64,000 bases of DNA from Paraburkholderia sp. DHOC27. GTDB lineage: Bacteria > Pseudomonadota > Gammaproteobacteria > Burkholderiales > Burkholderiaceae. Under the pieces are notes generated by a model. It was not told the DNA's origin. It saw only the letters and a list, made by a program, of their open reading frames with translations, and did not search any database. This document shows, one piece after another, positions 33,258 through 40,874 of the stretch. Position numbers and translations under genes: made by a program. The stretch's first letter is position 1, and every line of letters begins with the position of its first letter. Location of the stretch: contig NZ_QVQV01000001.1 in the NCBI RefSeq assembly GCF_003429005.1, positions 1,679,431 through 1,743,430 on the forward strand. The letters are read 5' to 3'.

Positions 33258-34176
33258 TATGCACTCACCGGTGGTGGTCCTGTTGCTCTCGTTGCTGGCC
33301 GGCGCAATTCGCGTGAGCACACCGTATCTGTTCGTGAGTCTCGGCGAATGCCTGACGGAAAAGGGCGGCCGCGTGAATCTCGGCCTGGAGGGCATCCTCG
33401 TCTCCGGCGCGATGAGCGGCTACGCGGCGTCGTATCTGACCGGCTCGCCGTGGCTCGGCGTGCTGGCAGCGGGTGTGGTCGGTCTGCTGTTTGGTTGTCT
33501 GCACGGACTCGTGTGCTCGCTGCCGCGCGTGTCGGACATTGCGTTCGGCATTGCGTTGATGCTGCTCGGCACCGGCCTCGCGTTCTATCTCGGCAAGCCG
33601 TTCATCCAGCCACAGGCGCCGATGCTGCAATCCATCGACCTGGGCGGTTGGGCCGTGTCGCCGCAACTGCATAACGCGCTGCATATCAATCCGCTGTTCG
33701 TGATCGGCATCGTGCTCGCGTTCGTCCTGCAATGGGGGTTGCGCAGCACGCGCTGGGGCATGACCTTGCGGCTCGTCGGTGATCACGCGGAAACCGCGCG
33801 GGCGATGGGCTATCCGCTCACGCGTATCCGCATTGCCGCCACGGCGGTGGGCGGTTTTTTCGCGGGCGTGGGCGGCGCGTATCTGTCGCTGGTCTATCCG
33901 GGTAGCTGGAACGAGGGGCTCTCCAGCGGCCAGGGTTTGATGGCCGTCGCACTGGTGATCTTCGCGCGCTGGCAGCCGCTGCGTTGCCTGTATGCCGCGC
34001 TGCTGTTCGGCGCGGCCGGTGCCCTGGGTCCGGCGCTGCAAGCCATTGGCGTGACGAGCGGCTACTACCTCTACAACGCCGCGCCCTATGTGCTGACGCT
34101 CGTGATCATGATCATCAACTGCCGCCCCGATCGCACGCTGACCGGCGCGCCGGGTGAATTGAGCCTGACACGCTGA
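33250..34176 (+). CDS. ABC transporter permease 2 (BMP/nucleoside type)
   Basis: 308 residues and about eight spans. Typical YufQ-like motif [30 protein letters not shown], cytoplasmic loop [26 protein letters not shown] and [16 protein letters not shown]. Its start overlaps the end of permease 1. The next gene is not the ATPase but biuret hydrolase, an inserted order that ties transport and hydrolysis into one transcription unit. Confidence 0.93.
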   Translation: MPDMHSPVVVLLLSLLAGAIRVSTPYLFVSLGECLTEKGGRVNLGLEGILVSGAMSGYAASYLTGSPWLGVLAAGVVGLLFGCLHGLVCSLPRVSDIAFGIALMLLGTGLAFYLGKPFIQPQAPMLQSIDLGGWAVSPQLHNALHINPLFVIGIVLAFVLQWGLRSTRWGMTLRLVGDHAETARAMGYPLTRIRIAATAVGGFFAGVGGAYLSLVYPGSWNEGLSSGQGLMAVALVIFARWQPLRCLYAALLFGAAGALGPALQAIGVTSGYYLYNAAPYVLTLVIMIINCRPDRTLTGAPGELSLTR

Positions 34177-34264
34177 GCCTGACGCGCTGAGCCGAGTGCC
34201 TGATTCCGCCGCGCATGACAGCGTGAACAAACAACCTGCCAGCACAACTGAAGAGTGCCGAACC

Positions 34265-34957
34265 ATGAACCGATTCCTCGAAGCGAAACCTTACCCCTGG
34301 CCGTATGACGGCAACCTGCGGCCCGATAACACCGCGCTCATCATCATCGACATGCAGACCGATTTCTGCGGCCACGGCGGCTATGTCGACAAGATGGGCT
34401 ACGACCTGTCGCTCACGCGCGCGCCCATCGAACCGATCAAGAACGTGTTGACGCTGATGCGCGAGCAGGGCTTCACGATCATTCATACGCGCGAAGGACA
34501 TCGGCCGGATCTGTCCGATCTGCCCGCCAACAAGCGCTGGCGCAGCCGCCGCGCCGGGACCGACGGCGTAGGCATCGGCGACGCTGGCCCGTGCGGCAGG
34601 ATTCTCGTGCGCGGTGAGCCGGGCTGGGAGATCATCGACGAACTGGCGCCGCTGCCAGGCGAGATCATCATCGACAAACCCGGCAAAGGCTCATTCTGCG
34701 CGACGGATCTGGAGTTGATCCTGCGCACACGCGGCATCGTCAACCTGATTCTCACCGGCATCACCACCGATGTCTGCGTACACACCACCATGCGTGAAGC
34801 CAACGACCGCGGCTTCGAGTGCACCGTGCTGGCCGACTGCTGCGGCGCCACCGACAAAAGCAATCACGACGCCGCGCTGCACATGATCACAATGCAAGGC
34901 GGCGTGTTCGGTACGGTATCCGATTCGCAAGCAGTGCTTGCTACTTTGGGACGTTAA
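34265..34957 (+). CDS. biuH: Biuret hydrolase (isochorismatase-like cysteine hydrolase)
   Basis: 230 residues. From [10 protein letters not shown] through [52 protein letters not shown] and [13 protein letters not shown] it follows Rhizobium biuret hydrolase almost residue for residue as I remember it. The triad is Asp29, Lys138 ([10 protein letters not shown]) and Cys171 ([19 protein letters not shown]). The enzyme cleaves biuret to allophanate and ammonia, which AtzF then finishes. GAAGAG precedes the ATG. Five bases separate its stop from the ABC ATPase start. Confidence 0.92.
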   Translation: MNRFLEAKPYPWPYDGNLRPDNTALIIIDMQTDFCGHGGYVDKMGYDLSLTRAPIEPIKNVLTLMREQGFTIIHTREGHRPDLSDLPANKRWRSRRAGTDGVGIGDAGPCGRILVRGEPGWEIIDELAPLPGEIIIDKPGKGSFCATDLELILRTRGIVNLILTGITTDVCVHTTMREANDRGFECTVLADCCGATDKSNHDAALHMITMQGGVFGTVSDSQAVLATLGR

Positions 34958-34962
34958 TCATC

Positions 34963-36624
34963 ATGGCCAGCGTCGCTCCCTACAATCAGCCGCACGCTGC
35001 GTTCACGCACGCGCTGGGCGTCGAAGTGCTCGGCGCGTCGAAAAATTTCGGCGCGTTTCGCGCGCTCGACAAGGTGTCGATCAAGGTCGCGCCGGGCACG
35101 ATCCACGCGTTGCTCGGCGAAAACGGCGCCGGCAAGAGCACGCTGGTGAAGGGGCTGGTCGGCTATGGGCTGCTCGACGAAGGGCAGATCACCGCCGATG
35201 GCCGTGAAGCAAAGATCGCCTCGCCGCGCGACGCGCAGGCGCTCGGCATCGGCATGGTGTATCAGCATTTCACGCTGGCAACGGGTTTGTCGGTGGAAGA
35301 AAACCTGTTGCTCGCCACGGGGCGTCTGTCGTGGCGGATCGACTGGAAACGCGAGCGTGCCGCATTGAGCGAGTTCATGCGCAGCATGCCGTTCAGTCTG
35401 CCGCTCGAAGCGCCCGTGGCCGGTCTCGCGGCGGGCGAAAAGCAGAAGCTCGAAATTCTCAAGCAACTGTATCTGCGGCAGCGGTTTCTGATTCTGGATG
35501 AACCGACTTCGGTGCTCACGCCGCAGGAGGCCGACGAAGTGCTTGGTCTGATGCGCGACCTCACCACGCGCGGACAACTCACCGTGCTGATGATCACGCA
35601 CAAGTTCCGCGAGGTGATGGCCTATGCGGACGACGTCACGGTGTTGCGCAAGGGGCGTCAGGTGGGCACGACCGCCGTCGCGCAGACCAGCCGCGATCAA
35701 CTGGCCGCGTGGATGATGGGCACGAGCGTCGCCACCGTGGCGAACGCGCAGACCGACGCCGCGGCATCCGCAGCGCCGGTGCTCGCGGAGATCAAGGTGG
35801 AGCGTGCCGCGCGCAAGCCGCTCGATCCGCAGGCCCCCGTGCGGCTCGAACTGCGCAACGTTTCTGTCGAGGATGACCGTGGACATACGGCGGTGCGCGA
35901 CGCGTCGCTGACAGTGCGTGCCGGCGAGATTCTTGGCCTTGCCGGTGTCTCGGGAAACGGTCAAAAGGAACTGGTTGAGGCACTGGTTGGACAGCGGCGC
36001 CCGGTAGCGGGCGAGATGCGGGTGAAGGGCGAGTCGTATCGCGCGACGCGCGCCGAAATGACCTCGCGCCGCGTCTTCGCGATTCCCGAGGAGCCGCTAA
36101 AAAACGCCTGCGTCGCGGGCATGAGTGTGGCCGAAAACCTGGCACTGCGTGACTTCGACCGCGCGCCGGTGTGCCGGGGCGGCTGGCGGCTGGATCGCCG
36201 CGCGATGCGCGAGCGGGCCGCGCAACGGATTCGCGATTTCAACGTGCGGCCGCCAGCGCCGGACCGCATGATCGGCACGCTCTCGGGCGGCAACGTGCAA
36301 CGTGCGGTGCTGGCGCGCGAACTCGGCCAAGCCGTGGATGTGCTGATCGTCGCGAATCCCGTGTTCGGTCTGGATTTCGCTTCCGTGGCGGACATTCACG
36401 CGCGGCTGATTGCAGCGCGCGATGCGGGCGCCGCTGTGCTGCTGGTCAGCGAAGACCTCGACGAACTGCTCGAACTGGCTGACCGTATCACGGTGATGGC
36501 CGAAGGCAGACTCGTGTTTGAAACGCCTGCTCAGGATGCCGAACGGGCCGTGCTGGGGCAGCACATGGCGGGGCATGTCGAGGAGCACGCGCATCCGGCT
36601 GCGGCAGACGTGGTTGCAGCATAA
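34963..36624 (+). CDS. ABC transporter ATPase with two nucleotide-binding domains (BMP/sugar type)
   Basis: 553 residues. NBD1 about 20-250: Walker A GENGAGKST, Q-loop MVYQHFTL, signature AGEKQK in place of LSGGQ, Walker B FLILDEPTSVLTP. NBD2 about 285-520: degenerate Walker A GVSGNGQKE, signature LSGGNVQR and a Walker B LIVANPVFGLD without the catalytic Glu, a pattern normal for this family. It energises the two permeases encoded upstream; biuH lies between. The start at 34963 follows the biuH stop by 5 bases. A His/Ala-rich tail ends the protein. Confidence 0.93.
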   Translation: MASVAPYNQPHAAFTHALGVEVLGASKNFGAFRALDKVSIKVAPGTIHALLGENGAGKSTLVKGLVGYGLLDEGQITADGREAKIASPRDAQALGIGMVYQHFTLATGLSVEENLLLATGRLSWRIDWKRERAALSEFMRSMPFSLPLEAPVAGLAAGEKQKLEILKQLYLRQRFLILDEPTSVLTPQEADEVLGLMRDLTTRGQLTVLMITHKFREVMAYADDVTVLRKGRQVGTTAVAQTSRDQLAAWMMGTSVATVANAQTDAAASAAPVLAEIKVERAARKPLDPQAPVRLELRNVSVEDDRGHTAVRDASLTVRAGEILGLAGVSGNGQKELVEALVGQRRPVAGEMRVKGESYRATRAEMTSRRVFAIPEEPLKNACVAGMSVAENLALRDFDRAPVCRGGWRLDRRAMRERAAQRIRDFNVRPPAPDRMIGTLSGGNVQRAVLARELGQAVDVLIVANPVFGLDFASVADIHARLIAARDAGAAVLLVSEDLDELLELADRITVMAEGRLVFETPAQDAERAVLGQHMAGHVEEHAHPAAADVVAA

Positions 36625-36841
36625 AGCTGAAGCGCCGTGACGTCAGAGCATGGCGAAAGCGGTTCCAGGTAGTAAAACGGGGGTTGTCGTAAGCGTTCCC
36701 GCGTAGTCTGAGCGATGCTGCGTGAGTGGACGTGCCATGCGGCACATTCCTGGCCTGGAGGCGGGGGTGTGCCGCCGCTGGCGATCAAGCTGGCGCACAA
36801 GAGGCGGCACACAACAACAAGGGTTAGACCGAGGTTAGATC
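36625..36841 (+). promoter_or_regulatory. Structured gap inside the biuret cluster
   Basis: 217 bases, the only sizeable gap in the cluster apart from short spacers. It has a small hairpin GTGCC-ATGC-GGCAC (36732-36745) and a longer inverted repeat GTGTGCCGCC (36767-36776) / GGCGGCACAC (36803-36812) around a 26-base loop. It could hold a separate promoter, a processing site or an attenuator that sets expression of the downstream hydrolase. Confidence 0.4.
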
Positions 36842-37504
36842 ATGAACATCGAAGTACAGGCCGCACCGTCACCGTTCGTATTCGACGCGTCGAAGGTGGC
36901 GCTCGTCATCATCGACATGCAGCGCGATTTCATCGAGCCAGGCGGCTTTGGCGAATCGCTGGGTAACGACGTGACGCTGCTGGCCGGCATCGTCCCCACC
37001 GTCGTAGAGTTGCTCGCGCTTGCGCGTGACGGCGGCTGGATGGTGGTGCATACGCGCGAGTCGCACGCGCCCGATCTGTCCGATTGCCCGCCCGCCAAGC
37101 GGCTGCGTGGTGCACCAGAGATGCGCATCGGCGAGCCGGGGCCGATGGGGCGCATTCTCGTGCGCGGCGAACCGGGCAACGCGATCATCGACGCACTGAC
37201 GCCGATTGCCGGCGAACTCGTCATCGACAAACCCGGTAAAGGCGCCTTCTACGCCACACGTCTGGGCGAAGAACTGGCCACACGGGGCATCACCCATCTG
37301 ATTTTCGCTGGCGTAACAACCGAGGTGTGCGTACAAACCTCGATGCGCGAAGCCAACGATCGCGGCTACGATTGCCTGTTGATCGAAGATGCGACCGCGA
37401 GCTACTTCCCCGCATTCAAGGAGGCGAGTCTCGCGATGATCCGCTCGCAAGGCGGCATCGTTGGCTGGACCGCGCCGTTTGCGGCATTGAAAAGGGAAGC
37501 GTGA
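36842..37504 (+). CDS. Second isochorismatase-like hydrolase, candidate triuret hydrolase
   Basis: 220 residues. Triad Asp25 (VIIDMQRDF), Lys130 ([10 protein letters not shown]) and Cys163 ([20 protein letters not shown]). It resembles biuH ([17 protein letters not shown]) but lacks the N-terminal PYPWPY segment and has [11 protein letters not shown] after the first motif. From memory, triuret hydrolase TrtA of Herbaspirillum is of this type, with its catalytic Cys at about the same number. TrtA turns triuret into carboxybiuret and hence biuret, which would feed the cluster. Other ureide amidases such as RutB relatives are alternatives. Its neighbour follows by 2 bases. Confidence 0.7.
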   Translation: MNIEVQAAPSPFVFDASKVALVIIDMQRDFIEPGGFGESLGNDVTLLAGIVPTVVELLALARDGGWMVVHTRESHAPDLSDCPPAKRLRGAPEMRIGEPGPMGRILVRGEPGNAIIDALTPIAGELVIDKPGKGAFYATRLGEELATRGITHLIFAGVTTEVCVQTSMREANDRGYDCLLIEDATASYFPAFKEASLAMIRSQGGIVGWTAPFAALKREA

Positions 37505-37506
37505 GG

Positions 37507-37908
37507 ATGGACGTCAACAAGCCGGAGATTGTGGCCGAGGTGGCGGCGGCCTTCGAAGAGTATGAGCGGGCGTTGGTGATGAACGATGTGGAGGCAATGA
37601 ACGCGCTGTTCTGGGACACACCCGAGACAGTACGCTACGGCATTGCCGAGGTTCAGCATGGGGGCGAGGCGGTGCGTGCGTGGCGCGCCACTGCGGTGCC
37701 GGTGCCGCCGTCGCGGCGTCTGCATCGCACGGTGGTGACCACCTTCGGTAATGATTACGCCACGGTCAGCACGGAATTCACGAGCGACGCCACCGCACTG
37801 CTGGGACGTCAGATGCAGACGTGGGCGCGCATCGGCTCGCCGCTGGCATCGGATCATCGCGGCTGGCAGATCGTCGCGGCACATGTCAGCCTGATCCCGA
37901 TGCCGTAA
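37507..37908 (+). CDS. DUF3225 NTF2-like protein (AtzH/HpxZ family)
   Basis: 133 residues, an NTF2-like cone fold. Sequence pattern: IVAEVAAAFEEYERALVMNDVEAMNALFW, TVRYGIAE, VPPSRRLHRTVVTTFGNDYATVSTEF and QMQTWARI. Members accompany allophanate or carboxybiuret hydrolysis (AtzH) and oxalurate catabolism (HpxZ). Their role is unsettled; one proposal is an accessory amidase or a decarboxylation partner. Here no AtzE/AtzG homologue is present, so it may instead serve the hydrolases of this cluster. GAGG lies directly before the ATG. Confidence 0.85.
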   Translation: MDVNKPEIVAEVAAAFEEYERALVMNDVEAMNALFWDTPETVRYGIAEVQHGGEAVRAWRATAVPVPPSRRLHRTVVTTFGNDYATVSTEFTSDATALLGRQMQTWARIGSPLASDHRGWQIVAAHVSLIPMP

Positions 37909-37924
37909 CGGGCTGATAATAAGT

Positions 37925-37963
37925 ACACCGCGAGAACACCGCAAAAACACCGCGAGACACCGC
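37925..37963 (+). repeat. Helically phased ACACCGC repeats before the GntR gene
   Basis: ACACCGC occurs at 37925, 37936, 37947 and 37957, that is at 11, 11 and 10 bp steps, about one helix turn each, ending 18 bases before the GntR ATG. The regular phase on one DNA face is suggestive of a protein-binding array or of repeat slippage. Confidence 0.6.
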
Positions 37964-37980
37964 AACGGAGAGTTGGCGAG

Positions 37981-38802
37981 ATGAGTGAACACGACACAGC
38001 CGAGGCGAAACTGGCACGCACACCGTATGCGCTTGCCGAGGCCAACGCTGGGCAGGAGATGGGGTCCGCAGAAGGCCGGAACGGTGGCGCAAGCGCTGGG
38101 GCAAACACCGGCGCAAACCCCGGACCGAACGCGCTGGCTGAGCAGGTGTATCAGCAGTTGAAGAGCGACATTTTCAGTTTCCGGCTGTTCCCGGGCGATC
38201 GTTTCTCCGAAAGCGATATCGCGCAGCACTACGGCGTGTCACGCACGCCGATGCGTGACGGTCTGTTCCGTCTGCAACGCGAAGGGTATCTGGAAGTGGG
38301 TTTCCGGCGCGGCTGGAAAGTCTCGCAGATCAACTTCGACCAGCTCGATCAACTGTACGACCTGCGCATCGTGCTCGAACTCGCATCGCTCGAACGACTC
38401 ACGAGCGGCAACGCACCGCATGAAGCCATCGCGCCGCTCAAGGCGATCTGGTGTGTCGATCCGCAATTGCGCGAGAGCGATGCGGTCACCATGTTCGGCA
38501 TGGACGAAAACTTCCATCGGCAACTCGTGGCGGCTACCGGCAATGGCGAGATGCTTCGCGTGCACAACGAAGTCACCGAGCGCATCCGCATCGTGCGGCG
38601 GCTCGATTTTCTGAAGCCGCACCGCACCAGCGCCACATACGATGAGCATTCCACCATGCTGCATCTGATCGAACGCAACCGGCTGCCGGAGGCCAGCATT
38701 CTGTTGCGCGCTCATATTACCCAGAGCAAGCTCGAAGTCCGCAAGATCACCGTGTCGATGCTCGCCGCAGCGCGCGACCAGAAGCTGCCGTTCGTGTCGT
38801 GA
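37981..38802 (+). CDS. GntR-family regulator, FCD (FadR-like) subfamily
   Basis: 273 residues. A low-complexity N-terminal extension of about 48 residues (GGASAGANTGANPGPNA) precedes the winged helix about 50-118: LAEQVYQQLKSDIFSFRLFPGDRFSESDIAQHYGVSRTPMRDGLFRLQREGYLEV. The FCD ligand domain is about 125-255, with DLRIVLELASLERL, FHRQLVAATGN and the His-containing STMLHLIERNRLPEASILLRAHI. FCD domains bind small carboxylates through metal and His residues. As last gene of the cluster it is the likely pathway-specific regulator, sensing perhaps allophanate, biuret or a related ureide. GGAGAG precedes the ATG. Confidence 0.93.
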   Translation: MSEHDTAEAKLARTPYALAEANAGQEMGSAEGRNGGASAGANTGANPGPNALAEQVYQQLKSDIFSFRLFPGDRFSESDIAQHYGVSRTPMRDGLFRLQREGYLEVGFRRGWKVSQINFDQLDQLYDLRIVLELASLERLTSGNAPHEAIAPLKAIWCVDPQLRESDAVTMFGMDENFHRQLVAATGNGEMLRVHNEVTERIRIVRRLDFLKPHRTSATYDEHSTMLHLIERNRLPEASILLRAHITQSKLEVRKITVSMLAAARDQKLPFVS

Positions 38803-39179
38803 CTGTGCTTCGCCGCGTTCAATGGCGCGCTTGCAGTGCGATGCTGCACGCGGGCTTTGCATGCTGCGTTGTACGTTGCTTTGCACGCTGATTCGTCGCA
38901 CGGATTCACGGCGCCGATTCGTCTCACGAGTGCATATAACGCGTGATGCACAACGCGACGCAATGGGCTCGAACATGGCGGAGATCGACTAGGCGCGAGC
39001 ACGGTGAGGTGCGAGCGCGCGCGGGTGGGTTTGTTACACTGCGTAGTGGTCCTCTTTGCCGCCATCATCCCCCTCGAACCGGTGTGCCGGTGTTGCTCTG
39101 ACGAAACCAGACGACGCGCCGCAGGTTCGTGCGGCGCGAACCCGGCGCGGCACTTCCGAGATCGACCCGGAGGTTTCTC
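38803..39179 (+). other. Gene-free stretch
   Basis: 377 bases between the GntR gene and the next exported protein. Several TGCACGC/TGCATGC-like words occur (38840-38890), but no open frame with coding character, strong hairpin or clear promoter was found. GGAGG close to 39170 is the ribosome site of the next gene. Confidence 0.6.
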
Positions 39180-40157
39180 ATGTCCACGACGTTGTACAGT
39201 CGGCCGCATGGCGTTCGCGCTGCGCTGACGTGTGTGCTTGCGTGCGCGCTTGGTGGCATCTTCGCGACGAGTGCGTGGAGCGCGCACGCGCAGCGGCCGC
39301 AGGCGCCATCCGAGGCCGTGCCCTCGCAATTGCTGAGCGACGACGAGCGCATTGATTTCTGCACACAAATGCGCCGCGCTGCCACCCCCGAACAACGCCA
39401 CGCAGTGACCGTTCGTCTGCACGATACCGTCACGCCGCGCGCCCAGGTGCAAGGCGTCGATTTGCCGAACTGGGTGAAAGAAGGACAGCCGGTGGGCAGC
39501 GACGGTCGTCTGCCGGGTCTGAGTTGCAACGACGGCGGCGGCAGACCGCGCGTGCAGGCCGCGGCACCGGTCGCGCCGGTTGCGCAGGTGCCTGAAGCGC
39601 CGCCACGCAAATCCGCATCGCGCGACAGCATGGAAGCCAAACCGGTTCCATCGCGCGATTTCCCCGCGCACGCCATGCAGACCACCCCATCGCCGGCGCA
39701 GATTCCCGTACGTGATAGCGCGCCAGCCACGCTTGCCGCCATGCCGCCGCCGCAGGATCGGCCCGCCGTCGACGCTGCGCCGCGTAGCGCCGCCGCGGGC
39801 GACATTCCGGTCGAGCAGGATAACGGCGTCGCCTATGTGACAGGCGGCGTAGGCCAGGACGAAGCCAGCGCGATGCGCGGCCTCGCCGGGGGGTACAACA
39901 TGCGCGCCACCTTTACTACCCGTTCGGGCGAGTATCTGTCGGGCGTGAACCTGCGCGTCGTGAAAGCGGGCGGCGCCACGGTGTTCGCCGCCACCTCGGA
40001 TGGGCCGTATCTGTTTGCGCGTTTGCCCGAAGGGCACTACCGGATCATCGCGTCGGTGGATGGCGCCGAGCGCAGCCGCGAACTGTATGTACCGGCGCGC
40101 GGCGGCGTCAGATTTACGCTGGTATGGCCGAGTTTGCGCACGACATCGGTGAACTGA
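39180..40157 (+). CDS. Exported protein, unknown, with C-terminal carboxypeptidase-regulatory-like domain
   Basis: 325 residues. GGAGG lies 7 bases before the ATG. An Arg-containing n-region and hydrophobic stretch (AALTCVLACALGGIFATSAWS) end near AHA (about residue 37). A central Pro/Ala-rich part (about 110-210) is likely unstructured and exposed. The C-terminal ~90 residues (YNMRATFTTRSGEYLSGVNLRVVKAGGATVFAATSDGPYLFARLPEGHYRIIAS) read as a beta-sandwich of the CarboxypepD_reg/TonB-plug type. The early segment LLSDDERIDFCTQMRRA resembles exported hypothetical proteins of Burkholderia. No function assigned. Confidence 0.75.
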   Translation: MSTTLYSRPHGVRAALTCVLACALGGIFATSAWSAHAQRPQAPSEAVPSQLLSDDERIDFCTQMRRAATPEQRHAVTVRLHDTVTPRAQVQGVDLPNWVKEGQPVGSDGRLPGLSCNDGGGRPRVQAAAPVAPVAQVPEAPPRKSASRDSMEAKPVPSRDFPAHAMQTTPSPAQIPVRDSAPATLAAMPPPQDRPAVDAAPRSAAAGDIPVEQDNGVAYVTGGVGQDEASAMRGLAGGYNMRATFTTRSGEYLSGVNLRVVKAGGATVFAATSDGPYLFARLPEGHYRIIASVDGAERSRELYVPARGGVRFTLVWPSLRTTSVN

Positions 40158-40440
40158 GCGGGTGAAAGGCGGGTGATATTAGCGAATGCAACGAACGGGT
40201 GAAATCAGCGGATTAAATCAGCGGTTTTAACCGGCGCGTGCAGCAGGGAGTGGCGAAGAGCGTCGAACGTCGGTGCTTTTGTCTTTACGCATGACCCAAC
40301 CCGTAGCCCGCGAACCGCACACGCAGACGCGGGCAAACACAGGCAAACGGCAAATCCACTCGCCGCCAGCCGGTCTTTTCAGCCGCTTGCACATGGCCGG
40401 GCACTGGTCGTGCTGCTTTCAAGCATCAATGGAGGTCGCC

Positions 40441-40734
40441 ATGACCCGAGATGAGTTTGAGAGCAAGCTCGCGATGATCTTGCAGGACGTCGCGTTCGGC
40501 ACCACCGCCGATCTCACCGACGAGGCCGTGGCGTACTGGGACGGCCATCGCATCGTCTACGCGACGCTCGCCGAGGATGGCGGCCGGGTGGACCGCGAAT
40601 TCGATCTCGGTGCGCGCTGGCCCGAGTGGCGCGCCTGGCTCGAAGCCTGGATGTCCGAACCGACCTTCAGCGTGAGGCCGGAACTCCAGGCCGTGCACGA
40701 TGCGGCGAGTACGCCGCCGGGGAGAGGGCGCTGA
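40441..40734 (+). CDS. Small hypothetical protein
   Basis: 97 residues. The start at 40441 is supported by TGGAGG 8 bases upstream; the frame continues further upstream without stop but with no coding character. Composition is acidic with several Trp (WDGHRIVYATLAEDGG, WPEWRAWLEAWMSEPTF). No signal peptide, membrane span or known motif. Convergent with glgA. I do not recognise the family. Confidence 0.65.
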   Translation: MTRDEFESKLAMILQDVAFGTTADLTDEAVAYWDGHRIVYATLAEDGGRVDREFDLGARWPEWRAWLEAWMSEPTFSVRPELQAVHDAASTPPGRGR

Positions 40735-40759
40735 AGAGGGAGGCGTGCGTTGCGTGTGG

Positions 40760-40795
40760 GTCACGTGTGTCACGTGCGTCACGTGCACCACGTTG
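40760..40795. repeat. Four 9-bp CACGTG-containing repeats
   Basis: GTCACGTGT, GTCACGTGC, GTCACGTGC and ACCACGTTG follow each other without gap between the convergent ends of the small gene and glgA. The first three contain the palindrome CACGTG. A second, 12-13 bp repeat with core CTGCGTTAC runs from about 40848 into the glgA 3' end. Confidence 0.8.
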
Positions 40796-40874
40796 GTGGC
40801 CCAACCGCGAGCCGCGTGACGCGAACTCGCGCGCCAACCTCATTTACCTCACTGCGTTACTTCGCTGCGTTACC

